Assembly: GCA_002298885.1 (NCBI GenBank)
Contig: DBMK01000132.1
Span: forward strand, 1-9,899
DNA length: 9,899 nucleotides
Source: Anaerolineaceae bacterium UBA700
GTDB lineage: Bacteria; Chloroflexota; Anaerolineae; Anaerolineales; Anaerolineaceae
Direction of reading: 5' to 3'
The translations under genes and the position numbers were made by a program. Below are positions 1 through 5,811 of this stretch, in pieces; position 1 is the first letter of the stretch, and each line of letters starts with the position of its first letter. The notes under the pieces are model-generated. The model had not been told where the DNA came from. It saw nothing but the letters and a program-made list of their open reading frames with translations, and searched no databases.

Positions 1-11
1 AACTTCGTTTT

Positions 12-30
12 GCGGGCGGCCTCTTTTTTT
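12..30. terminator. Possible right half of a bidirectional terminator
   Basis: Just downstream of trxB (minus strand) there is a GC-rich block, GCGGGCGGCCTC, followed by seven T residues on the plus strand. The bases before it include CTTCG, the same loop motif as in the clear terminator at 3825-3870. This could be one arm of a terminator hairpin cut by the window edge. The matching arm (GAGGCCGCCCGC) would have to lie just left of base 1, which I cannot see, so this is a guess. Confidence 0.25.
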
Positions 31-36
31 ACCTTA

Positions 37-1002
37 TTAACTATGTTCGAGGAACTTGGTCGCCTGGATGGCCGCAGCCGCGCCCATGCCGGCGGATGTA
101 ACTACCTGGCGGTAATTCGAATCCATCACTTCGCCGGCAGCATAAACGCCCGGCACGCTGGTCTGCATCAGGCTATCCGCTTTGACGTAGCCATTCTCGT
201 TGAGCTCGAGCTGGCCCTGGAACAACTGCGTGTTGGGTGTGTGGCCGATGAAGATGAACAGGCCATCGGTTTTGAATTCAGATTCCTCGCCCGTCAGCAC
301 GTTTTTCAAACAAACGGCTTCGACTGCGTCGGCGCCGATCACCTGGGTGACGACTGTATTCCACACGAATTTGATCTTCGGATTATCCTTGGCCCGATTC
401 TGCAGGATGTGGCCGGCCCGCAGGGCATCTCGCCGGTGGACGATGGTAACCGACGAGGCGTAGCGCGTCAGGAAAAGCCCTTCTTCGAGCGCCGAATCCC
501 CGCCACCGACGACCACAACATTCTTGTCCTTGAAAAACCAGCCGTCGCAGGTGGCGCAGTACGAAACGCCCTTGCCGGTCAGCTCCGATTCGCCGGGGAC
601 GTTGAGATGGTTGGGACTGGCGCCGGTGGTCACAATCAGGCTTTTGGCCAGGTATTCATGGTCGTACGTCCTTACCACGAACGGCCGTGTCTTTAAATCG
701 ACCTCAGTCGCCAGCTCGAACTCCACCCTCGCCCCAAAGCGTTCGGCTTGTTTCTGGAACAGCTCACCCAACTGCGAGCCACCGACCCCTTCCGGAAAAC
801 CGGGATAGTTTTCGATGGTGTTGGTCAATGAAGCCTGCCCACCCAGCTCCATTCCGGTCAGCACCACTGGATGCAGCTCGGCCCTTGCCGCGTACAGCGC
901 CGCCGATAGTCCCGCCGGCCCCGACCCCAGCACCAACACATCCACCGTCTCTTGCGCTTTTTTTTCGTCGTTCAATGATGCTCCTCCAAACTCATAATTC
1001 AT
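37..1002 (-). CDS. trxB: Thioredoxin reductase (NADPH, FAD flavoprotein)
   Basis: Cytoplasmic flavoenzyme that passes electrons from NADPH through FAD and a redox disulfide to thioredoxin. The 321-residue product shows the full family order: FAD-binding GSGPAG at 26-31, GGQ at 54-56 and ENYPGFP at 64-70, the redox-active CATC at 149-152, the NADPH-domain GGGDSALEE at 166-174 with HRR at 189-191, and a C-terminal FAD contact region, AAGEV (288-292) and RQVVTSAGMG (298-307). Most family members have AGD at the AGE site. Length fits the family. The ATG at 1002 has a Shine-Dalgarno-like TTTGGAGA seven bases upstream. A second possible start is the TTG at 975, preceded five bases away by GGAGGAG (987-981); it would remove nine residues that lie outside the conserved fold. 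No thioredoxin gene is in the window. Identification is firm. Confidence 0.95.
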   Translation of the reverse strand: MNYEFGGASLNDEKKAQETVDVLVLGSGPAGLSAALYAARAELHPVVLTGMELGGQASLTNTIENYPGFPEGVGGSQLGELFQKQAERFGARVEFELATEVDLKTRPFVVRTYDHEYLAKSLIVTTGASPNHLNVPGESELTGKGVSYCATCDGWFFKDKNVVVVGGGDSALEEGLFLTRYASSVTIVHRRDALRAGHILQNRAKDNPKIKFVWNTVVTQVIGADAVEAVCLKNVLTGEESEFKTDGLFIFIGHTPNTQLFQGQLELNENGYVKADSLMQTSVPGVYAAGEVMDSNYRQVVTSAGMGAAAAIQATKFLEHS

Positions 1003-1015
1003 TCTGATTCTCCAA

Positions 1016-1051
1016 ATATCTATGTATACTGATGCTTAATCATTTTGAAAA
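1016..1051 (-). promoter_or_regulatory. Putative sigma-70-type promoter of trxB
   Basis: Reading the minus strand, TTTTCA (1051-1046) and TATACA (1028-1023) are separated by exactly 17 bases. Each matches four of six consensus positions. Transcription would start near 1016, leaving a short leader that holds the Shine-Dalgarno sequence of trxB. Placement and spacing are good, but the boxes are not strong and the region is AT-rich, so a chance match is possible. Confidence 0.4.
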
Positions 1052-1095
1052 GTTACTCAATTGAAAAAATTTTATTATTTAATCCTCTGGCATAT

Positions 1096-1115
1096 GTCGG
1101 GCCAGGAGGCCCGAC
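1096..1115. repeat. REP-like perfect palindrome in the trxB/aminotransferase gap
   Basis: GTCGGGCC (1096-1103) and GGCCCGAC (1108-1115) are perfect inverted copies around a four-base AGGA loop, in an otherwise AT-rich gap. It lies 45 bases beyond the stop codon of the aminotransferase gene and upstream of trxB. No T-run directly follows on either strand, so it does not look like a classical intrinsic terminator. The shape and context resemble dispersed REP-type palindromes; it could still act as an mRNA 3'-end stabiliser or a weak terminator. Confidence 0.6.
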
Positions 1116-1159
1116 CTACGAAACTCAACAAGAATTAGTGAAATCTGCGTAATGCGCGG

Positions 1160-2509
1160 TTATATTGCCGCCTTATCGGTAACTTCCAATCCATCTTCGA
1201 TGATCGCTATTCCTTCAGCCAACTGCTCCGGCGTAATAATCAGCGGCGGGATGATCAGGACTGTATGCCAGTGCGTGTACACGAATAGCCCGCGGTCGAG
1301 CAGCTTCTTGCGCAGCGCGGTCATCTCCGGGCTGCTCCCGCCGTATGGCGCCATCGGCTCTTTTGTCTTGCGGTCCCGCACCAGCTCGATCACCCCAAAC
1401 AGGCCAATCGAGCGCACTTCGCCTACCGAAGGGTGCCGGTCTTGCAGCTCGGCCAGCATATCCGCCAGGACCTGCCCGGTTTGGGCGGCTTTTTCGATCA
1501 ATCCGTCTTCCTGCATCACCTGGATATTGGCTATCGCTGCCGCCAGCGACACCGGATGCGCATTGTAGGTCAGGCCGCCTTCGTAAACTCGCTCGTCGAA
1601 GGTTGCTGCAATTTCCGGTTTCATCGCCACGCAGCCCAGCGGGGCGTAGGCCGAAGTCAGGCCTTTGGCCATGGTCATGATGTCGGGAATCACGTCCCAA
1701 TGATTTACTGCAAACCACTTACCGGTGCGGCCAAACCCGCTCATTACCTCATCGCATATCAATTGGATGCCGTAATGGTCGCAAATCTTACGCACACCCT
1801 GCAGGTAACCATCCGGAGGGATCAGGATGCCGTTGGTGCCGGTCACGGTCTCTAACAGGATTGCGGCGATCGTTTCTGGGCCTTCGAACTGGATGATTTC
1901 TTCGAGGTGGTTGAGATAATCCTGGCAGAATTCAGACTCGGCCAGGTTCGGGTTGGTGCGGTGGAAGGTTGACCGGTAGCGGTATGGGTCAAGGAAATGC
2001 ACCACCCCCGGCATCACTGCCGGCTCCCAGGCCAGCCGGCGCGGGTCGCCGGTGGCAGCGATGGCGCCGTATGTGGCGCCGTGGTACGACCGGTAGCGCG
2101 CCAGGATTTTGAAGCGCCCGGTATATGCCCTCGCCAGTTTGATGGCGTTCTCGTTGGCGTCTGCCCCACCGAGGGTGAACAGGTATTTGGACAGTCCGGG
2201 CGGGCAAATCTCGGCCAGCAGCCTGCCCAGCTCGGCCCGCGGCCGGGTCGCCATGCCGGGCGCAGCGTAAGTCAACTGGCGAGCCTGGGTCACCATGGCC
2301 TCGATCACGCGTTCGTCCCCGTGGCCGATGTTGACGCACATAGTCATCGAATTGAAATCCAGGTAGCGCTTTTCGTCCACGTCCCAGAAATACACCCCCT
2401 TGGCGCGCTTCACCGTAATCGGGTTGACCTTCTTCTGGGCCGACCAGGTCCAAAAACTGTGTTCCAACGCCGCTCCCAAAATTTCCTTGTCGTCGATCTC
2501 ATCCATCAT
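1160..2509 (-). CDS. Class III PLP-dependent aminotransferase (omega-transaminase type)
   Basis: Predicted cytoplasmic enzyme that moves an amino group between an amine or omega-amino acid and a keto acid such as pyruvate. In the 449-residue form, GADANENAIK (115-124) forms the phosphate-binding turn, YHG (142-144) is the aromatic stacking motif, Asp253 in ICDEVMSGFGRTGKW contacts the pyridine nitrogen, and Lys282 in MAKGLTSAY is the predicted Schiff-base lysine. The GGADANENA form and the HSFWTWSAQ N-terminus recall the taurine-pyruvate and related omega-aminotransferases, but the true substrate cannot be read from sequence. I chose the ATG at 2509 because GAGGTGA ends in ideal position upstream of it. 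An in-frame ATG at 2527 would add six residues, but its purine-rich GGGGAGGG directly touches the start codon. The next gene on the same strand is trxB, 157 bases away, so an operon is not clear. Confidence 0.88.
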   Translation of the reverse strand: MMDEIDDKEILGAALEHSFWTWSAQKKVNPITVKRAKGVYFWDVDEKRYLDFNSMTMCVNIGHGDERVIEAMVTQARQLTYAAPGMATRPRAELGRLLAEICPPGLSKYLFTLGGADANENAIKLARAYTGRFKILARYRSYHGATYGAIAATGDPRRLAWEPAVMPGVVHFLDPYRYRSTFHRTNPNLAESEFCQDYLNHLEEIIQFEGPETIAAILLETVTGTNGILIPPDGYLQGVRKICDHYGIQLICDEVMSGFGRTGKWFAVNHWDVIPDIMTMAKGLTSAYAPLGCVAMKPEIAATFDERVYEGGLTYNAHPVSLAAAIANIQVMQEDGLIEKAAQTGQVLADMLAELQDRHPSVGEVRSIGLFGVIELVRDRKTKEPMAPYGGSSPEMTALRKKLLDRGLFVYTHWHTVLIIPPLIITPEQLAEGIAIIEDGLEVTDKAAI

Positions 2510-2584
2510 ACCCTCACCTCGTTTCATCCCTCCCCAAATCCAACTCTCTATTCTGCATTCTCTCCCCTCTATTCTCCTCCTTCA

Positions 2585-2621
2585 TTGCACAATCCCCATT
2601 TTACCAATATAATCACGCCAA
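2585..2621 (+). promoter_or_regulatory. Promoter of the DUF309-fabL pair, probably giving a leaderless transcript
   Basis: TTGCAC (2585-2590) and a perfect TATAAT (2608-2613) are separated by exactly 17 bases. The expected start of transcription, seven or eight bases after the -10 box, falls on A2620 or A2621, the A of the DUF309 ATG. No Shine-Dalgarno sequence precedes that ATG. Promoter and missing ribosome site agree, which points to a leaderless mRNA. Confidence 0.55.
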
Positions 2622-3070
2622 TGGATACGCCGGAGTTCTCCGAAAATCCCTCCGCTCGGGTCGCCGCGGACTGCGACCTTCCGCTTCCCCCGGATGCCGT
2701 TAAAGGGCTGGAGTATTTCAACGCCGGCAGGTATTTCGAGGCGCACGAAGAGTTGGAGAACGCCTGGCGCCGCGAGAAAGGCCCCATTCGCGATCTCTAT
2801 CGCGGCATCCTCCAGGTAGGTGTGGGGTATTACCACGTCCAGCGGGGCAATTACACCGGCGCGCTGAAAATGTTTAAGCGCTGCCGCCAATGGCTCGATC
2901 CGCTGCCGGACGAGTGCTGCGGCGTCAACGTGGCTCGCCTGCGCCACGACTACATGCAGGTTGAAGCCGAATTACGCCGCGACCACCCCATCCAGCCTTC
3001 GGCTTTCGAATTTCGTCCCGTTCAATACAGGATTCTCCCCGATGGAAAACCAGCTGCCCTTCCAAAATAA
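2621..3070 (+). CDS. DUF309 family protein
   Basis: A 149-residue all-helical protein of the DUF309 family, whose biochemical role is not established as far as I know. The family signature is clear: FNAGRYFEAHEELENAW at 33-49 and LYRGILQVGVGYYHVQRGN at 59-77, with conserved His42, Glu43 and Glu44. The N-terminal 22 residues are low-complexity and likely disordered; the C-terminus (from 125) is also divergent. The ATG at 2621 is the only sensible start, because the open frame further upstream runs antisense through the aminotransferase gene. It shares a 29-base overlap with fabL downstream, so the two are surely co-transcribed and probably translationally coupled. The overlap does not prove a shared function. 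Confidence 0.85.
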   Translation: MDTPEFSENPSARVAADCDLPLPPDAVKGLEYFNAGRYFEAHEELENAWRREKGPIRDLYRGILQVGVGYYHVQRGNYTGALKMFKRCRQWLDPLPDECCGVNVARLRHDYMQVEAELRRDHPIQPSAFEFRPVQYRILPDGKPAALPK

Positions 3071-3821
3071 GGTGGCCCTCGTCACCGGCTCGGGACGCGG
3101 CATCGGCAGGGCCATTGCCGTTCGCCTGGCCTGCGGCGGCGCCGACGTCGTCGTCAACTTCTTGAAAAACCAGGCTCCCGCCGAAGAGACGGCGGCGCAG
3201 ATTCGCATTTTGGGGCGGAAAGCGCTGGTAGTGCAAGCCAATGTTGGCAAACCCGAGGATATCGAACGCCTGTTTGCCACGATTGACGCTGAGTTTGGCG
3301 GACTGGATATCTTCATCAATAACGCCGCCTCCGGTTTCAACCGGCCTGCTATGCAGCAAAAAATCATGGGGTGGGATTGGACAATGGACGTAAACGCCCG
3401 GGCCTTCCTATTCTGCGCCCAGCGAGCCGTGCCGCTGATGGAGAAACGCGGGGGCGGAAGCATGGTTGCCATCACCAGCCCTGGCTCACAGCGTGTGATG
3501 CCGGATTACATTGCAGTCGGCGCCAGTAAAGCCGCTCTCGACACTTTAACCCGCTACCTGGCGGTCGAGCTCGCTCCAAAAAACATTATCGTCAATGCCG
3601 TCTCGCCCAGCCTGGTCGAAACGGATATTTTGAAACATTTTGCTGCCCTTAGTGATCCAGAAACCATTCCCCACGCTATCGCAAATACCCCTGCCGGACG
3701 CCTGGTCAAACCTGAGGACGTCGCTGAGCTGGTTGCATTCTTGTGTACCCCGGCTGCCTTTATGATACGCGGTCAGGTCATTATTATCGACGGCGGCTAC
3801 ACCCTGATCGTCCCGAAATAA
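3042..3821 (+). CDS. fabL: Enoyl-[acyl-carrier-protein] reductase III, FabL type (SDR family)
   Basis: Predicted NADPH-dependent enzyme that reduces the enoyl-ACP double bond in the last step of each fatty-acid elongation cycle. The 259-residue protein has a Rossmann nucleotide site TGSGRGIG (15-22), NNAAS at 93-97, Ser146 and a catalytic pair Tyr156-x6-Lys163. The six-residue spacing is the enoyl reductase pattern; ordinary SDRs have three. From memory it closely follows Bacillus subtilis FabL across NNAASG, WDWTM, LFCAQ, LMEK.GGG, SKAAL, TRYLAVEL, IIVNAVS and MIRGQ..I.DGG. The ATG at 3042 lies inside the DUF309 gene, with a weak AGGA nine bases before it; this start removes a meaningless N-terminal extension. 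No other fatty-acid synthesis gene is in view. Another enoyl-thioester or SDR substrate is possible but less likely. Confidence 0.85.
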   Translation: MENQLPFQNKVALVTGSGRGIGRAIAVRLACGGADVVVNFLKNQAPAEETAAQIRILGRKALVVQANVGKPEDIERLFATIDAEFGGLDIFINNAASGFNRPAMQQKIMGWDWTMDVNARAFLFCAQRAVPLMEKRGGGSMVAITSPGSQRVMPDYIAVGASKAALDTLTRYLAVELAPKNIIVNAVSPSLVETDILKHFAALSDPETIPHAIANTPAGRLVKPEDVAELVAFLCTPAAFMIRGQVIIIDGGYTLIVPK

Positions 3822-3824
3822 TTG

Positions 3825-3870
3825 AAAAAAAAAGTGCTGCAGCGGGCTTCGTCCGCCGCAGCACTTTTTT
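3825..3870. terminator. Strong bidirectional intrinsic terminator
   Basis: Nine A residues (3825-3833), then GTGCTGC (3834-3840) pairing with GCAGCAC (3858-3864), an A/C mismatch, inner stem GCGG/CCGC (3842-3845 and 3853-3856), loop GCTTCGT, then six T residues (3865-3870). The A and T tracts extend the stem and give a U-run on both strands. It ends fabL on the plus strand and the cyclase gene on the minus strand. The stop codon of the cyclase gene (3869-3871) sits within the T tract. Confidence 0.95.
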
Positions 3871-4504
3871 ATCGAATGAGCACTGCCCTCACTGGGGCGC
3901 CGTCGGCGCCGCCCAGCTTTACCGGCAGGGCATATAACGTATATACACCTGGATCCACCTGGGATAAGTCGCACGTCTCCAGAATGACGATTCCGTTCCC
4001 CAACAACACTTTATGGGTCGGCACGCTTTGGTCGTAGGGAGCGATTGAAAAGTAGTCGATCCCTACCAGGCGGATACCCAGTTCAACAAGCGCTTTGGCC
4101 CCACCTTCGTCAACCGCCGTAAAATCGGTCCGAAATTCCGCCGCGCCTGAAGCCCAGTAGCGGCTGTTGCGCGTCTTGAACAACACCCGCTCGGTCCCCG
4201 GCCGGATGCCTGCAGCGCGGATCACCTCGCCCGTGATGGTCCATAACGATTCCGGGATCTGCACTACCTGCACCGGGCCGATTAAAACCTCCAGCGGCAG
4301 CATCTCGATCGTGGCGCCCCCAGATATGAAGTGGAACGGAGCATCCATATGCGTCCCGCAGTGGACGGGCATAGAAAGGGCTGAAACGTTTGCGCCCGCT
4401 CCGTCCTCAATTCTGCTGAACCGTTCGAGGCTGATCGGCGGATCGCCCGGCCAGACCGGGAAACCTGTGGCAATCGTGACCGAAATATCAAAAATATCAG
4501 ACAT
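3869..4504 (-). CDS. Cyclase family metal-dependent hydrolase (kynurenine formamidase-like)
   Basis: A 211-residue member of the cyclase family (PF04199 type), which includes bacterial kynurenine formamidase KynB and isatin hydrolase. These are metal enzymes that hydrolyse amide or lactam-like bonds. The metal motif is intact: HCGTHMDAPFH (48-58), giving His48, His52, Asp54 and His58, with later conserved DYFSIAP (150-156), His164 and Glu176. N-terminal DISVTIATGFPVWPGDPP (6-23) is also typical. The ATG at 4504 has a near-perfect AAGGAGG (4516-4510) at five-base spacing, so initiation should be efficient. No tryptophan 2,3-dioxygenase or kynureninase gene is nearby, so a kynurenine pathway role is not supported by context and the substrate stays open. 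It is divergent from tatA and convergent with fabL. Confidence 0.88.
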   Translation of the reverse strand: MSDIFDISVTIATGFPVWPGDPPISLERFSRIEDGAGANVSALSMPVHCGTHMDAPFHFISGGATIEMLPLEVLIGPVQVVQIPESLWTITGEVIRAAGIRPGTERVLFKTRNSRYWASGAAEFRTDFTAVDEGGAKALVELGIRLVGIDYFSIAPYDQSVPTHKVLLGNGIVILETCDLSQVDPGVYTLYALPVKLGGADGAPVRAVLIR

Positions 4505-4660
4505 GCACTCCTCCTTGGATTTAGTTCAAGAATTCAAATTTGGTAAATTGAATAATTTACTTAATTTATAATAAATACCTTGTTCAGAATATTTTAATCA
4601 TAAAGAAGTATGATGGATGCGCCTTAACGGTAACAGCAGTTATAACGTAAGGAGAAAATA
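4505..4660. promoter_or_regulatory. AT-rich divergent promoter region, cyclase gene / tatA
   Basis: This 156-base gap drives the cyclase gene to the left and tatA-tatC to the right. A perfect TATAAT lies on the plus strand at 4567-4572, and its reverse complement offers a TATAAA-like box on the minus strand. I see no convincing -35 box at 16-18 bases on either strand, so exact promoters are not called. tatA has a good ribosome site, AAGGAG at 4649-4654, six bases before its ATG. Confidence 0.4.
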
Positions 4661-5026
4661 ATGCTGCCTTTTGGAATCCAACCCATTCATATAATTTTAA
4701 TCGCAGTAGTAGCCCTGCTGATCTTCGGACCACGTCGCTTGCCTGAAATCGGGCACAGCATCGGCAAGGCGATTACCGAATTCCGCCGGGGAGCCCGGGA
4801 AATGACGGAAGGCTTTAAAGAAGAAATGAACCAGGCATCCGGCGACCCTAAGCCCTCGAATCCCCCGCCTGGAATATCTCAAGCGAATATTGGTCCCGCT
4901 CAGCCAACGACTTTCCCTTCCAACCAGCCGGCCCAGGCGGATAAAATGTTCTGCATTCACTGCGGTACGCCAAATCCCGTGACCGCCACTTACTGCAACA
5001 ATTGCGGAAAAATGGTCACCGAATAA
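4661..5026 (+). CDS. tatA: TatA/E-type twin-arginine translocase subunit with C-terminal zinc ribbon
   Basis: Pore-forming subunit of the Tat system, which exports folded proteins across the cytoplasmic membrane. Residues 1-22 are the short transmembrane helix, followed by the hallmark FGPRRLPEIG (22-31) hinge and an amphipathic helix to about residue 56. A Pro/Asn/Gln-rich linker follows (60-95). The last 26 residues form a predicted zinc ribbon: CIHC (98-101) and CNNC (112-115), ten residues between the pairs, each pair followed by Gly. Textbook TatA has only the first part, so the tail is an added domain that should lie in the cytoplasm. The start is set by a strong AAGGAG. tatC follows after 56 bases in the same direction; no separate tatB is seen, so this may be a minimal TatA-TatC system. 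Confidence 0.92.
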   Translation: MLPFGIQPIHIILIAVVALLIFGPRRLPEIGHSIGKAITEFRRGAREMTEGFKEEMNQASGDPKPSNPPPGISQANIGPAQPTTFPSNQPAQADKMFCIHCGTPNPVTATYCNNCGKMVTE

Positions 5027-5082
5027 GATAAGGGGGACAAGCCAGGCCAAATTCCCAACCTTAATCGCCGAGAAGCAGCACC

Positions 5083-5811
5083 ATGGATAAGCGAATGTCG
5101 ATTATCGACCACATGGAGGAACTCCGCCGGCGCATCCTGATTTCGCTGGCAGCGATCCTTGTTGTTTCCATTGTCGCATTTTTATTCTCAAATAAGATCC
5201 TGGCTGTCATCCTTTTACCGTCCGGCGGAATGAAGCTGAACGCTTTCAGCTTGCTCGACGGTTTCATGATTAAATGGCAGTTGGCCTTATATACCGGCGT
5301 TGTGGTTGCCTTTCCGGTGTGGGCTTTCCAAATCTATAAATTCATCAGCCCCGGGCTTTATCAGAATGAGCGCAAACTGGTTTTTCCGCTCATGTTTGGC
5401 AGCTTGCTGCTTTTTGCGCTGGGCGCGGTGTTTGGCTTTTACCTTTTGTGGGGCATGATCCGGGTGCTGGTCCAATTCTTTCCACCCCAGGTATCCCTTT
5501 TACCCACGGCAGATGCGTATATTTCATTCGTAATCTTTTTCTTATTAGCCTGCGGACTGGCCTTTCAGCTTCCAACCATCCTGGTGGGCCTGGTCCAGTT
5601 ACATATCTTGTCTACAAAAGTGATGAAAAAGCAGCGCCGGATCGCCTATTTCATCCTCTTCGCCTTTGCCGAAATTATCACGCCGGTTTCCGACCCTATC
5701 GTAGCACCGTTAACCGTTATGGCTCCGCTCGTGCTGCTATATGAATTGAGCATCTTCCTGGGCAGCCGCATCGAAGCCGCCCGGCGCCTAGAAGAAGTTA
5801 AATCCACCTGA
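5083..5811 (+). CDS. tatC: Sec-independent (twin-arginine) translocase subunit TatC
   Basis: Polytopic membrane protein that recognises twin-arginine signal peptides and recruits TatA. The 242-residue length and six hydrophobic segments (about 17-36, 66-84, 101-128, 148-172, 187-204, 208-227) fit the family. Signature blocks are present: HMEELRRR (10-17) at the cytoplasmic N-terminus, FISPGLYQNERK (87-98) in the first cytoplasmic loop with the signal-binding Glu96, and AEIITPVSDPI (196-206) before the final helices, with LYELSIFL (219-226) in the last. The ATG at 5083 is preceded by a modest GAGAAG; an in-frame ATG at 5095 would shorten it by four residues. It forms an operon with tatA. Its TGA stop (5809-5811) touches the stop codon of the convergent lipoprotein gene, with no terminator between them. 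Confidence 0.95.
   Translation: MDKRMSIIDHMEELRRRILISLAAILVVSIVAFLFSNKILAVILLPSGGMKLNAFSLLDGFMIKWQLALYTGVVVAFPVWAFQIYKFISPGLYQNERKLVFPLMFGSLLLFALGAVFGFYLLWGMIRVLVQFFPPQVSLLPTADAYISFVIFFLLACGLAFQLPTILVGLVQLHILSTKVMKKQRRIAYFILFAFAEIITPVSDPIVAPLTVMAPLVLLYELSIFLGSRIEAARRLEEVKST

Noticed and set aside
10..696. Long plus-strand open frame opposite trxB
   Set aside because: It is the antisense shadow of a well-conserved thioredoxin reductase; the translation shows no family motif.
1997..2620. Plus-strand open frame running into DUF309 from the left
   Set aside because: It is antisense to the aminotransferase; DUF309 homology begins only after the ATG at 2621, which has its own promoter.
2925..3475. 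Minus-strand open frames opposite DUF309 and fabL
   Set aside because: Both overlap clear coding sequence on the plus strand and their translations resemble nothing known to me.
3869..4504. Kynurenine pathway operon
   Set aside because: Only the formamidase-like gene is present; no dioxygenase or kynureninase gene is near, so naming it kynB would overstate the evidence.
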